A DNA stretch of 64,000 bases, from the NCBI GenBank assembly GCA_937928045.1, contig CALFWO010000010.1:93925-157924 (forward strand), written 5' to 3'. Below the pieces are notes generated by a model. The model saw nothing but the letters and a program-made list of their open reading frames with translations. It had not been told where the DNA came from and did no database searches. This DNA is from an uncultured Saprospiraceae bacterium (GTDB lineage: Bacteria > Bacteroidota > Bacteroidia > Chitinophagales > Saprospiraceae). This document shows, one piece after another, positions 1-9,219 of the stretch; the first letter of the stretch is position 1; every line of letters begins with the position of its first letter. The position numbers and the translations under genes were made by a program.

Positions 1-1877
1 CAAGCGATCAGAACATTTGAAGTATTTGTTGGATCAATATCCCAATTGTAAATATAACTTCCAGTTCCGCCTGAAGGAGACAAAGCTATTGTTCCATCAC
101 AAAAACCTGAGCAATTCTCATTTGTAACAATTCCAGTTACAACTATCCCAGAAGGAATTGCAATATCTACTGAAATTATAGTATCACATAAATTAAAATC
201 TGTTATTGTACAAAAGTAAGCTCCTGCACAAAGGCCAGATATATTTGGATTTGTCTCCATGTTAGACCAACTATAAGTGTATGGAGGTGTACCTCCTGAT
301 ACCAATAGGTCTACAGATCCGTTACAAGTATCAACGCAACTCGGATTAGTAGGAGTTGCTACAATTGTAAAATCTGTTGGTTCTGAAATAGAAATAGAAC
401 CTAAACCTTCACAGCCATTCATGTCAGTCACAGTTACAGCGTATGTTCCTGCGGCAAGATCGGTAGGATTTTGAATACTATCCAAAGCGTTGTCGTCCCA
501 ATCAAAGCTATAAGGCATCGTACCACCAACTACTGTTAACATGATTGAACCAGATGAATCGCCTGCACAATTTAAATTCATTGGCGATAAAGTAAGCCCC
601 AAAGATGTATTAGCAGTTACCAAAACAGTATCTATGTCAAAGCACCCTGTATTGACATCGGTTACCATTAGGGTGTAAGTTCCAGCAGTATCAACAATTG
701 GCATTAAAGTTTGGTCACCACTAACTATATTACCGTTAGAAGTGGACCATAAGTAAGTTATCTGTGGTCCAGAATCCGAGTTTGATCCGTTCAATGCGAC
801 TTGTGCAGTTCCACAATCCAAAGCCATGTCAGGTCCAGCATTTACAAAAGGAGGTGTTGAATTGTCAAGAACATTAAAGAAAACATCATCGATACACCCC
901 TTACTATCTGCTACTGTAATTGAATAGGTTCCTGCGGTAAGACCAGGTTCTGTTGGTAGGGTATTCCCAGAAGGCCAATTATAACTGTATGGTGATGTAC
1001 CACCAAATGCACCTAAGGTTGCTTCTCCGGTAGAATTATTGCAATCGATATCCGTAATAGAAATAACCTGTAAATCTAATTCTTGCGGTTCTGTTATTGT
1101 AACTGTTCCAACTACAGTATCCAAAGCAGTGTCCGTCACAGTAACTGTAAAAGTTCCAGCAGTTAACAACATAGCTGTTGGGGCGGACTCTCCATTTGAC
1201 CAATTATAAGTATATCCTGGGGTTCCACCAGATGGAACCGCTGTAGCGATGCCATCATTGCCTTGAAAACAAGAAACATTCTGATCAAGATTAACCGTAA
1301 TACCCAAAGCTGGATTACCCATTAAAGTTCCAGTTGCTGTGGTGGTAACGATAAAGTCGTCTTGATTACCATTTGAATCACTTGCAATATTTCCAGCGGC
1401 GTATAAAGTTATAGGGGTACCATTAGCTCCAGTAGGAGCGACCCAGTCGAAATTCCAAACTACATCGTTTGACGCTGAAAAAGGTTGAGCAGGATTGTGT
1501 TCCACATATTCTCTTCCATTTGTATTTGTATCTGTGATTGGATTAGTTCCTGATACAATTAGGTCTCCAATGTTATTATCATTATTATCTAAAACCACTG
1601 CTTGGAATCCAGCCAAATTAGCCAGCCCATTTGGGTTGGAAACTGTCGCCGAAAGTTGATAGGTTTGGCCTCCGACTATTGAAGAAGGAAAATTCTGAAT
1701 AGTTATTCCTCCATCAAATCCTAATGGGTTTGAACCGGTGTGGCAATCAGAGCACAATCCATCACCTGGAGCTCCTGATCTTCCAATAGGTGGATTCGAA
1801 GAAAAAGAGATAAATAAAGTGGCGAAGAGTACGGCACAAAAAATCAATTTGATTGATGAAATCTTTGAATTTGTCAT
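1..1877 (-). CDS. SprB-repeat surface protein with N-terminal choice-of-anchor V-like domain (C-terminus off window)
   Basis: The gene runs off the left edge, so only about 625 N-terminal residues are visible. Translation of the minus strand from the ATG at 1877 gives a signal peptide (about residues 1-27, ending FISFSSN), then a GRSGAPGDGLCSDCHTGS segment near residues 33-50 that matches the start of the choice-of-anchor V family and carries a CxxCH motif. From about residue 205 come repeats of the SprB type, each with a GGTxPYxYxW core and ending AGTYxxTVTD: near residues 212, 289, 447, 526 and a partial one near 600. A PKD/Ig-like segment (ITYLWSTSNG) lies between the second and third. Such proteins are normally secreted by the type IX system, whose core is encoded at 24-30 kb here; the expected C-terminal sorting domain is outside the window. 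Role in adhesion or gliding is inferred from the repeats. Confidence 0.85.
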   Translation of the reverse strand, partial: MTNSKISSIKLIFCAVLFATLFISFSSNPPIGRSGAPGDGLCSDCHTGSNPLGFDGGITIQNFPSSIVGGQTYQLSATVSNPNGLANLAGFQAVVLDNNDNNIGDLIVSGTNPITDTNTNGREYVEHNPAQPFSASNDVVWNFDWVAPTGANGTPITLYAAGNIASDSNGNQDDFIVTTTATGTLMGNPALGITVNLDQNVSCFQGNDGIATAVPSGGTPGYTYNWSNGESAPTAMLLTAGTFTVTVTDTALDTVVGTVTITEPQELDLQVISITDIDCNNSTGEATLGAFGGTSPYSYNWPSGNTLPTEPGLTAGTYSITVADSKGCIDDVFFNVLDNSTPPFVNAGPDMALDCGTAQVALNGSNSDSGPQITYLWSTSNGNIVSGDQTLMPIVDTAGTYTLMVTDVNTGCFDIDTVLVTANTSLGLTLSPMNLNCAGDSSGSIMLTVVGGTMPYSFDWDDNALDSIQNPTDLAAGTYAVTVTDMNGCEGLGSISISEPTDFTIVATPTNPSCVDTCNGSVDLLVSGGTPPYTYSWSNMETNPNISGLCAGAYFCTITDFNLCDTIISVDIAIPSGIVVTGIVTNENCSGFCDGTIALSPSGGTGSYIYNWDIDPTNTSNVLIA

Positions 1878-1940
1878 CTTTTAAAGTGGTTTTTGAATAA
1901 AAGCGTCCTAATGTTTGACTTTGAGACAGTTAAGGGCATA

Positions 1941-1972
1941 AAAAAAGCCCTAAGCAATTATACTTAGAGCTT
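1941..1972 (-). terminator. Rho-independent terminator of alaS
   Basis: AAGC and CTAAG (1945-1954, one unpaired base between) pair with CTTAG and GCTT (1963-1972) around an 8-base loop. On the minus strand the hairpin is followed by six T. It lies between the alaS stop and the start of the SprB-repeat gene. Confidence 0.8.
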
Positions 1973-1995
1973 CCTTATTTGTTCCTTTTTTTCTA

Positions 1996-4644
1996 TTAAA
2001 TCATTTCATTGGCTTTTGCGATGGCTTTATCTAAACCAGTTGCGTCTTTTCCCCCTGCTGTAGCGAAAAAAGCCTGGCCACCACCACCTCCTTGAATTTC
2101 TTTGGCAAGTTCTCTAATTATATTGCCGGCGTGCAGTCCTTTTTCCTTTGTAACAGTTTCTGAAACGGTAATCATTAGTTGAGGTTTACCGTTCACTTCA
2201 GCTCCAAAAACTATGAAAGCATTTCCAGTTTCTTTTTCCAATTGATAGGCCAAAGTTTTCAATGCTTTGGTATCAGAAAGCGCAACTCTGGTTGCCAAGA
2301 AATTTACCCCAGATTTAGATTCAAATTTGTTTTTCAATTCAGATTTGATTGCTCCTGCTTGCGCATTTTGAAGCTGTTCGATTTGTTTTTTCAATCCTTT
2401 GTTTTCTTCAAGCAAAGCTGCCACTTGTTTCCCAATATTTTTGGGATTTTTCAATAGCATATTGATTTCTGAGAGTGTATCAGATTCATTCAATAGGTAG
2501 TTTTCAGCTGCTTCGGCTGTTACCGCTTCAATTCTTCTAATTCCAGAAGCAACACTAGATTCTGAAATAATTTTAAACTGACCAATTTCTCCAGTCGCTG
2601 AAACGTGAGTTCCGCCGCAAAGCTCTTGAGAAAAGTTTTTGTCGAAAGTGATCATTCTTACTTTATCTCCATATTTCTCTCCAAAAAGCATCATTGCTCC
2701 AGATGCCTTAGCATCTTCAATGGACATTTCTCTTTCTTCTTCAAGTTGAATATTTGCTCTAATTTTTGAATTTACTAGTTTTTCAATTTCCAGTAATTGA
2801 TTACTACTTACTTTTTCAAAGTGATTGAAATCAAAACGTAATCTTTTGTAATCAACATCTTGTCCTTTCTGAAGAGCATGCTCTCCAATGACTTTGTGTA
2901 ATGCTGCGTGCATTAAATGAACTGCTGTATGATTTTGCGAAGTAGCTTTTCTTCGCACTCCATCAACAACTGCTTTTACGACTGCTTTTGTATTTCTGGG
3001 TATTTTATCGACGATATGAACGATGAGATCATTTTCTTTTTGAGTATCCAATACAAAAACTTTTTCTCCTTCAACCTCCATAAATCCTCGATCTCCTCGC
3101 TGACCTCCAGACTCTGCATAGAATGGAGTTTGGTTAAGAACCAACTGATACTGCGGTTTTTCTTTGATAATTACGGTTCGAAATTTAAGAATGTTCGCCT
3201 CATTAATTTCGATTGAATCATAGCCGACGAATTGAACTTCGCCTGACTTTACTTCAGTCCAATCACCTACAGATTTTTTAGCATCTGCTTTCGCTCTTGC
3301 TTTTTGCGCTGACATGGCTTTTGTAAAACCGGGTTCATCTACTGTCCAATTTTTTTCTCCCGCCATTAATCTTGTTAGGTCAATTGGAAAACCAAAAGTG
3401 TCATAAAGTTCGAATGCATCATCTCCAGAGATTTTCCCATCTTTTGCTGTCAAAGCTTCGAATCTTGAAATTCCGATTTCTAAAGTTCTTAAAAAAGATT
3501 TTTCTTCTCCTTCTATAATCTTTGCAACGGAATCTTTCTGTGCTCTAATCCCTGGGAAAACATCTCCAAAATTTTCTGCCAATAAGGGAACCAATGAATG
3601 GAGTAGAGGAGTCTGTATATCTAAAAAACTATAATAATATCTGACGGCTCTTCGAAGAATTCTTCGAATAACATATCCAGCTCCGGTGTTGGACGGAATC
3701 TGTCCATCTGCAATGGTAAATGCTACTGCCCTGAGATGATCGACTACAACACGCATTGCGATATCAATACTCATTTGAGCCGAGTGCTGTTTGTCGTGTA
3801 TAGATTTTGGATATTGGAAAGTATATGTTTTTCCAGAAGCCTTTTCTACTGCTTGAATAAAAGGGCTGAATAAATCTGTATCGTAGTTAGATTTTTTCTG
3901 CTGAATTGCCATGGTGAGTCTTTCGAATCCCATTCCAGTATCAATGTGTTTGTTCGGAAGGTTTTCTAAAGATGAGTCAGCTTTTCTATTAAACTGGATA
4001 AATACCAAATTCCAGATTTCAATTACTAGGGGATCGTCTTGATTAACCAGCTTTGCACCCGAGATTTTTTTACGGGCATCGTCATCTCTTAAATCTATAT
4101 GAATTTCAGAACAGGGTCCACAAGGTCCTGTCTCTCCCATTTCCCAGAAGTTATCCTTTTTGTCGAAATAAAGAATACGATCCTCAGGTACAAACTCCAT
4201 CCAAATCTTTTTCGCTTCTTCATCTGCTTCAAGTCCTTCGGCAGGTGCCCCTTCAAAAATTGAAATATACAAACGTTCAGGATCGAGTTTATAAACTTCG
4301 GTCAAAAGTTCCCATGCCCAAGAAATGGCCTCCTTTTTGAAGTAATCACCAAAGGACCAGTTGCCTAGCATCTCAAACATTGTGTGATGATAGGAGTCTA
4401 AACCTACTTCTTCTAAATCATTATGCTTACCAGAAACACGTAAACATTTTTGTGTATCTGCAGCTCTTGGGTTTGTAGGAGTCTGATTTCCAAGGAAATA
4501 ATCTTTGAATTGGTTCATACCAGCATTGGTAAACATCAAAGTAGGATCACCTTTGTTAACCAAAGGAGCAGAAGGAACAATTTGATGTGATTTACTTTCA
4601 AAGAAGTCCAAAAAGGCTTTACGAATTTCCGATGCTTTCATCAT
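1996..4644 (-). CDS. alaS: Alanyl-tRNA synthetase
   Basis: Charges tRNA-Ala with alanine in the cytoplasm and clears mischarged Ser/Gly through its editing domain. The 882-residue length is normal for the family. Visible signatures are the class II aminoacylation core at the N-terminus (FTNAGMNQFK, HHTMFEMLGNWSFGDYFK, later DTGMGFERL), the editing-site metal ligands HTAVH near residue 571 and CGGTH near 676, and the C-Ala glycine-rich segment GGGGGQAFFA near 851. The protein starts with two consecutive Met codons, so the start may be one codon later. It is divergent from the M23 peptidase gene and followed by a clear terminator, so it is probably a single-gene transcript. Confidence 0.98.
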   Translation of the reverse strand: MMKASEIRKAFLDFFESKSHQIVPSAPLVNKGDPTLMFTNAGMNQFKDYFLGNQTPTNPRAADTQKCLRVSGKHNDLEEVGLDSYHHTMFEMLGNWSFGDYFKKEAISWAWELLTEVYKLDPERLYISIFEGAPAEGLEADEEAKKIWMEFVPEDRILYFDKKDNFWEMGETGPCGPCSEIHIDLRDDDARKKISGAKLVNQDDPLVIEIWNLVFIQFNRKADSSLENLPNKHIDTGMGFERLTMAIQQKKSNYDTDLFSPFIQAVEKASGKTYTFQYPKSIHDKQHSAQMSIDIAMRVVVDHLRAVAFTIADGQIPSNTGAGYVIRRILRRAVRYYYSFLDIQTPLLHSLVPLLAENFGDVFPGIRAQKDSVAKIIEGEEKSFLRTLEIGISRFEALTAKDGKISGDDAFELYDTFGFPIDLTRLMAGEKNWTVDEPGFTKAMSAQKARAKADAKKSVGDWTEVKSGEVQFVGYDSIEINEANILKFRTVIIKEKPQYQLVLNQTPFYAESGGQRGDRGFMEVEGEKVFVLDTQKENDLIVHIVDKIPRNTKAVVKAVVDGVRRKATSQNHTAVHLMHAALHKVIGEHALQKGQDVDYKRLRFDFNHFEKVSSNQLLEIEKLVNSKIRANIQLEEEREMSIEDAKASGAMMLFGEKYGDKVRMITFDKNFSQELCGGTHVSATGEIGQFKIISESSVASGIRRIEAVTAEAAENYLLNESDTLSEINMLLKNPKNIGKQVAALLEENKGLKKQIEQLQNAQAGAIKSELKNKFESKSGVNFLATRVALSDTKALKTLAYQLEKETGNAFIVFGAEVNGKPQLMITVSETVTKEKGLHAGNIIRELAKEIQGGGGGQAFFATAGGKDATGLDKAIAKANEMI

Positions 4645-4792
4645 GTCTAAGTCCTAAGTTTATTTGGGCTGCTGAACAGAATGAAGTCTACCCCTGCCTT
4701 ATTACCCAAAAGTCTATAATATTGCTGGCTAATGATTTAAGAAATTCTAGTTAAGTTCTTAAATCCGTAGCTGTTAATTTTAATGCTAATCC

Positions 4793-4823
4793 TTTGAATA
4801 GCGCTGGGTTAAGCTTACATTTG
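4793..4823 (+). promoter_or_regulatory. Bacteroidota-type promoter of the M23 peptidase gene
   Basis: TTTG at 4793-4796, a 19-base spacer and TACATTTG at 4816-4823 match the TTTG/TAnnTTTG consensus of the primary sigma factor in this phylum. The predicted start of transcription is about 75 bases before the ATG at 4905. Confidence 0.7.
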
Positions 4824-4904
4824 CAGGTCTTCCTGAAGTAAGTATCTCTCGCTTAAAAGGTGGCTGCAAAAGTAGAACTTTTTGACTAACGAATAAAGGG
4901 CTTA

Positions 4905-5888
4905 ATGAGAAAAGAGAAGTTTATATACAATACGCAAACCTTACAATATGAAAAGGCCGTAACACCTCTTCGTGTAAAAATTATTAGAACCATTGGATTT
5001 GTACTGGCCGTAACTCTAACCTCAATCGTAATTATTTCTATTGCCAACAATTTTTTCCCTTCACCTAAGGAGCAGGCGCAACAGAGAGAAATTGAGCAAA
5101 TGGAGTATCATTATTCTGCAATGAATAATCAGATTGAACTGATGTCCAAGGTATTAGACAACGTTCAAGAAAGAGACGCCAGTGTTCACAGGATGCTTTT
5201 CGGAATGGATCCGATTGATAAGGATGTTTGGAATAGTGGAGTTGGAGGACATGAGCGTTACGCGAATTTGACAAAATTTAAAAATACAGGTGATCTCCTT
5301 ATTTCTACTCAAGAAAAGGTGGACAAGTTGAAGAACCAGCTCGCGATTCAATCTCAATCTTTAGATAAAGTACAACAATTAGCGGCAGACAAAGAAGTTA
5401 TGTTGGCATCAGTGCCGGCAATTAAGCCAATTCGATCGGATAAATTGAAAAGAAATATCAGATCGATGTCTGGTTTCGGATGGAGAATTCACCCGATTTT
5501 CAAGCGTCGTAAGATGCATGCAGGAATTGATTTTACATGTCCTTCTGGAACTCCTATCATAGCAACAGGTGACGGAAAAATTTTAAAAATAGAAAAGCGC
5601 AAAAGTGGATATGGTAATTCTATTGTAATCGATCATGGCTTTGGATACAAAACCAGATATGCTCATATGAGTACAATTGATGTGAAAAGAGGAGAAAAAG
5701 TGAAAAGAGGGCAAGTTATCGGAGCAGTTGGAAGCACTGGAACTTCGACAGCGCCTCACTTACATTATGAAGTTATCCATAAAGGAAAAAAGGTAGATCC
5801 CATTCACTATTGTATGGACGGTTTAAGTCCTAAAGAGTATCAAGAGCTCGTAGATATGGCCGCTACAGGAAATCAGTCTTTCGACTAG
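4905..5888 (+). CDS. Membrane-anchored M23 family metallopeptidase (LytM-like)
   Basis: A 327-residue protein with a basic N-terminus, one membrane segment (about residues 28-48), a coiled-coil-prone linker (about 60-165) and a C-terminal M23 domain. The zinc-site residues are intact: HAGIDF gives His205 and Asp209, and HLHYEV gives His285 and His287. M23 enzymes cut peptidoglycan cross-links; the coiled coil plus intact LytM domain resembles the cell-envelope hydrolases that act in growth or division, located on the outer face of the inner membrane. It has its own promoter and is followed after 55 bases by gatB on the same strand. The exact substrate cannot be told from sequence. Confidence 0.9.
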   Translation: MRKEKFIYNTQTLQYEKAVTPLRVKIIRTIGFVLAVTLTSIVIISIANNFFPSPKEQAQQREIEQMEYHYSAMNNQIELMSKVLDNVQERDASVHRMLFGMDPIDKDVWNSGVGGHERYANLTKFKNTGDLLISTQEKVDKLKNQLAIQSQSLDKVQQLAADKEVMLASVPAIKPIRSDKLKRNIRSMSGFGWRIHPIFKRRKMHAGIDFTCPSGTPIIATGDGKILKIEKRKSGYGNSIVIDHGFGYKTRYAHMSTIDVKRGEKVKRGQVIGAVGSTGTSTAPHLHYEVIHKGKKVDPIHYCMDGLSPKEYQELVDMAATGNQSFD

Positions 5889-5943
5889 TCTGACTAAATT
5901 TAAATCTCTTTATTAGATCTTAGAACCGTCATTATAATTCACT

Positions 5944-7374
5944 ATGCCGGATAATTATGAAATGGTTATTGGCCTAGAAGTTCATGTTCAATTGAACACG
6001 AAGTCAAAGGCGTTTTGTTCGGATGAAAATAAATTCGGTGTTGGACCTAATACACTGGTCTCTGCGGTCTCTCTCGCTCATCCCGGGACATTGCCAAGAC
6101 TAAATGAGTCACAAATCTTGAAAGCCATTCGAATTGGCTTAGCGCTTGGAGGAAGGATTAATGGAACCTCCACTTTTGATAGAAAAAATTATTCATATCC
6201 AGACTTGCCAAAAGGATATCAGATTACACAAGATTGCACACCAATAGTTGTTGGAGGTGGAATGAATATTGGAAATCGAAATTTGCGATTGCATCATATT
6301 CATATGGAAGAGGATGCGGGTAAGTTGATCCATGATATTGATGATGAATATTCATTGGTTGATTTAAATCGTGCGGGTGTCCCTCTTTTAGAAATAGTAA
6401 CAGAGCCAGACTTTAGAACTGCAAAAGAGGTAGAAGTTTTCCTAGATCGACTCAGACAATTGGTTCGTTGGCTAGATGTCTCCGATGGAAATATGGAAGA
6501 AGGTTCCATGCGCTGTGATGTAAATTTGTCACTTCGTCCAATTGGCCAGGAGGCTTATGGCAATCGATGCGAGATTAAAAATTTGAATTCCATGCGCTTT
6601 GCTAGACAGGCGATTGCTTATGAGCGAGAGCGTCAAGCTAGAATATTAAATGCTGGTGGACATATCCAACAACAAACTTTAAATTTTGATCCAACGACTG
6701 GAGTAACTTCTCCTTTAAGAGAAAAGGAGGAAGTCCATGATTATCGTTATTTCCCTGATCCTGATTTACCGCCAATGGTAATATCCGATGATAAAATTGA
6801 AGAAATAAAAACTCAACTACCAGAGCTGCCATTAACTTTAAAAGACCGCTGGAAGAAACAATATGATATCGTTGAAAAGGATGCAGATGTTCTAATTCAA
6901 TTTAAAAAACGCGCTTTCCAATGTGAGGAGTGGTTGAAAAACTCAATTGATCCCAAATTGCTTTCTCAATTTTTAGTAAACAAGATCATTCCTCATGCTA
7001 GTGAGACGAGTAAAGAAATTGAAGAATTATTGTTGACCTCCAAAAAATTGAACAAATTTTTAGAATTGTTAATTTCAGATAAAGTAGCACCTAGTAAAGC
7101 TTACCAAATACTTTTTCCGGAATGGATTAAAAATCCAAATGAAGATGTTTTAGCTTTAGCACAGAAATTATCTGTAATTCAGGATAATGATACGAGTTCA
7201 ATCTCTTTCGCGATAAATAAACTGATTGAAGATCATCCAAAAGAGTTGGAGGCTTATCGCGGTGGGAAAAAACAGCTATTAGGATTTTTCATGGGACAAC
7301 TTATGCGAATGGAAGGTGTCAAGGCCAATCCCAAATTGGCCAAAGATTTAATGATCAAAGTTCTTAATGGCTAA
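5944..7374 (+). CDS. gatB: Aspartyl/glutamyl-tRNA amidotransferase subunit B
   Basis: GatB is the tRNA-binding and kinase subunit of GatCAB, which converts Glu-tRNA(Gln) or Asp-tRNA(Asn) to the amidated forms. The 476 residues match the usual length. Recognisable blocks are VIGLEVHVQLNT at the N-terminus, RKNYSYPDLPKGYQITQ near residue 80, EEDAGK, and DLNRAGVPLLEIVTEPD near residue 140; the last 150 residues form the YqeY-like tail domain. gatA and gatC are not in this window. It follows the M23 gene closely and may be read from the same promoter, although the functions are unrelated. Confidence 0.97.
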   Translation: MPDNYEMVIGLEVHVQLNTKSKAFCSDENKFGVGPNTLVSAVSLAHPGTLPRLNESQILKAIRIGLALGGRINGTSTFDRKNYSYPDLPKGYQITQDCTPIVVGGGMNIGNRNLRLHHIHMEEDAGKLIHDIDDEYSLVDLNRAGVPLLEIVTEPDFRTAKEVEVFLDRLRQLVRWLDVSDGNMEEGSMRCDVNLSLRPIGQEAYGNRCEIKNLNSMRFARQAIAYERERQARILNAGGHIQQQTLNFDPTTGVTSPLREKEEVHDYRYFPDPDLPPMVISDDKIEEIKTQLPELPLTLKDRWKKQYDIVEKDADVLIQFKKRAFQCEEWLKNSIDPKLLSQFLVNKIIPHASETSKEIEELLLTSKKLNKFLELLISDKVAPSKAYQILFPEWIKNPNEDVLALAQKLSVIQDNDTSSISFAINKLIEDHPKELEAYRGGKKQLLGFFMGQLMRMEGVKANPKLAKDLMIKVLNG

Positions 7375-7379
7375 TCAAT

Positions 7380-7420
7380 AGAAGAATATCAATGGATTGG
7401 TATTATTTAATTCTTCTTTC
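7380..7420 (+). terminator. Possible terminator after gatB
   Basis: AGAAGAAT (7380-7387) can pair with ATTCTTCT (7410-7417), followed by a T-rich stretch. The 22-base loop is long, so this is a weak call. Confidence 0.35.
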
Positions 7421-7451
7421 TTTGTAAGTCTTACTTTTTCTCTTAATTTCG
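7421..7451 (+). promoter_or_regulatory. Promoter of the MerR-type regulator gene
   Basis: TTTG at 7421-7424, 19 bases, then TAATTTCG at 7444-7451 (one mismatch to TAnnTTTG). The start codon at 7474 lies just downstream. Confidence 0.5.
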
Positions 7452-7473
7452 AAGATATCAGAAGAATCAAAAT

Positions 7474-7812
7474 ATGGCACAAAGAGACGAAGAATTTACA
7501 AAGCTGTACTACTCAATTGGTGAAGTTGCTAAGATGTTTGATGTATCTAAATCCTTGATAAGATTTTGGGAGTCTGAGTTTGATCTATTAAAACCACATA
7601 AGAATAGTAAGGGCGACCGCCGGTTTACTAAACAAAATTTAGAGCAGTTTCAAATTATTTACAGATTGGTTAAAGAAAGGGGCTTTACATTGGAAGGGGC
7701 TAAAAAGGAGATTTTATCAAACAAAGATGAACTGGTAAAGAAACAAAAGGCCATCGACCTATTGGCCAATGTAAAAAGTCTTCTATTGGATGCAAAAAAG
7801 CAATTGGACTAA
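7474..7812 (+). CDS. MerR family transcriptional regulator
   Basis: A 112-residue DNA-binding protein. The winged-helix MerR signature fills the first 75 residues: YYSIGEVAKMFDVSKSLIRFW, then the wing segment with GDRRFTKQNLEQF, followed by a helix (ERGFTLEGAKKEI) that normally starts the dimerisation coiled coil. There is no C-terminal effector-binding domain and no cysteine in the tail, so it is unlikely to be a metal sensor of the classical MerR/CueR kind. Such short MerR-like proteins are common in Bacteroidota with unknown targets. It is convergent, with a 4-base gap, to the ABC ATPase gene. Confidence 0.9.
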   Translation: MAQRDEEFTKLYYSIGEVAKMFDVSKSLIRFWESEFDLLKPHKNSKGDRRFTKQNLEQFQIIYRLVKERGFTLEGAKKEILSNKDELVKKQKAIDLLANVKSLLLDAKKQLD

Positions 7813-7816
7813 ATTT

Positions 7817-8434
7817 TCAATTTTTGTAATCTTCAATATTAAATACAGACTTCGCTTGTTTATAATCCCTTGCTTCGTTTGAAGCCACAAGAACTAATCT
7901 GTTTTTCGAATATTTTTCCAACATTTCCTGATACCAAATTATTCCTTTTTGATCAAGGTTTGTACTGGGTTCGTCAAGTAATAATATTGGAGTGTCGGAA
8001 AAAAGGGATAGTGCCAATTTTACGCGTTGCCTCATTCCGCTGGAGTAGAAAGCAAGCTGTTTGTTTTTTGATTTCTCCAATTGCATCATTTGAATCATGG
8101 CGTTTTGACTCTCCAATAAACTTTGTTTAAATTTAAAATGAAAGTTAAGTACTTCGGCTAAAGTAAATTGATTAATAATGTCGATATAGGGACCAGAAAA
8201 ACTAATGTGTTTGTAAATGTTCTCTCTGGCTATGGATTTATTATTGGAAATGTATTCAATGCTTCCTTCGGAAGGGGAAAGGTGACCAGAAAAAACTTGC
8301 ATTAAGGTAGATTTTCCTGATCCATTTGGACCTTTAAGTCCATAAATATTATTTGAAGAAAGTTCTAGATTGACATTTTTGAAAATCCACTCATATCCAA
8401 ATCTCTTGCTTATCTGGTTCAGAGAAATTTCCAT
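7817..8434 (-). CDS. ABC transporter ATP-binding protein (orphan, CcmA-like size)
   Basis: A 205-residue nucleotide-binding subunit. Walker A is GPNGSGKST near residue 36, the signature is YSSGMRQRVKLALSL, and Walker B is PILLLDEPSTNLD. The usual H-loop histidine is replaced in LVLVASNEARDY, as in CcmA-like ATPases. It is the last gene of the serA-lpxD-lpxC/fabZ-lpxA row and no permease gene is nearby, so its membrane partner must be elsewhere. The position next to lipid A genes hints at an envelope role, but this is only context; a link to haem or cytochrome maturation is an alternative suggested by its size. Confidence 0.88.
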   Translation of the reverse strand: MEISLNQISKRFGYEWIFKNVNLELSSNNIYGLKGPNGSGKSTLMQVFSGHLSPSEGSIEYISNNKSIARENIYKHISFSGPYIDIINQFTLAEVLNFHFKFKQSLLESQNAMIQMMQLEKSKNKQLAFYSSGMRQRVKLALSLFSDTPILLLDEPSTNLDQKGIIWYQEMLEKYSKNRLVLVASNEARDYKQAKSVFNIEDYKN

Positions 8435-8442
8435 ATCCTTGA

Positions 8443-9219
8443 TTAGTTTCTAAGTCCTCTAATTATGCCACGGTCTGCATTTTGAATAAACGAAAGGATA
8501 TTCGTTCGTTCTGGAGTATCAGAAATTCTCATTTTTATTTCATTCATTGCTTGAGAAGTATTGTACCCTTTGATGTATAGAATTCGGTAAATATCTCTGA
8601 TGTTATCGATTTGATCTCTTGAAAATCCTCGTCTTCTTAAACCTATAGAATTAACTCCAGCATAGGCCAAAGGTTCTCTTGCCGCTTTTACATATGGTGG
8701 AACATCTTTTCTAACTAGGCTTCCCCCACCAACCATTACATGATCACCAATTCTTACAAATTGATGCACAGCTGTCAAGCCCCCCATAACCGTTTTAGGT
8801 CCTATTTCTATATGTCCGGCAAGCGTAACAGAGTTTGATAAAATACAATTTTCTCTGATAACACAGTCATGAGCAATATGACAATACGCCATGATTAAGC
8901 AGTTGTCCATGATCTCAGTGGAGTAGTTAGCTTCCGTACCACGATTGATTGTGCAGTATTCTCTGATAGTAACATTGTTACCAATTTTAAGAATTGACTT
9001 TTCACCTTTGTATTTTAGATCTTGCGGAATAGATCCAATTATTGCTCCCGGAAAAACCCGACAACTATGGCCCATTCTTGTTCCGTTTAGAACTGATGCA
9101 TTGGCATGAATCTCACAGTTGTCTCCAATTACAACATCTTCTTCAATCGTAACAAAGGATCCAATTTTTACATTGTTTCCAATTTGCGCATTTGGGTGTA
9201 TGTCTTGAAATTTAGCCAC
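8443..9219 (-). CDS. lpxA: Acyl-ACP--UDP-N-acetylglucosamine O-acyltransferase
   Basis: LpxA carries out the first committed step of lipid A synthesis, moving a hydroxyacyl chain from ACP to UDP-GlcNAc in the cytoplasm. The 258 residues consist of a left-handed beta-helix built from hexapeptide repeats ([LIV]GxxxxI pattern, e.g. IHPNAQIGNNVKIGSFVTI) and a helical C-terminus. HIAHD at residues 114-118 includes the catalytic His (His117, equivalent to His125 of the E. coli enzyme). It overlaps the end of lpxC/fabZ by 8 bases, which supports translational coupling. Confidence 0.97.
   Translation of the reverse strand: MAKFQDIHPNAQIGNNVKIGSFVTIEEDVVIGDNCEIHANASVLNGTRMGHSCRVFPGAIIGSIPQDLKYKGEKSILKIGNNVTIREYCTINRGTEANYSTEIMDNCLIMAYCHIAHDCVIRENCILSNSVTLAGHIEIGPKTVMGGLTAVHQFVRIGDHVMVGGGSLVRKDVPPYVKAAREPLAYAGVNSIGLRRRGFSRDQIDNIRDIYRILYIKGYNTSQAMNEIKMRISDTPERTNILSFIQNADRGIIRGLRN

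Noticed and set aside
277..474. Plus-strand open frame in the SprB-repeat gene
   Set aside because: Antisense shadow of the repeats on the minus strand.
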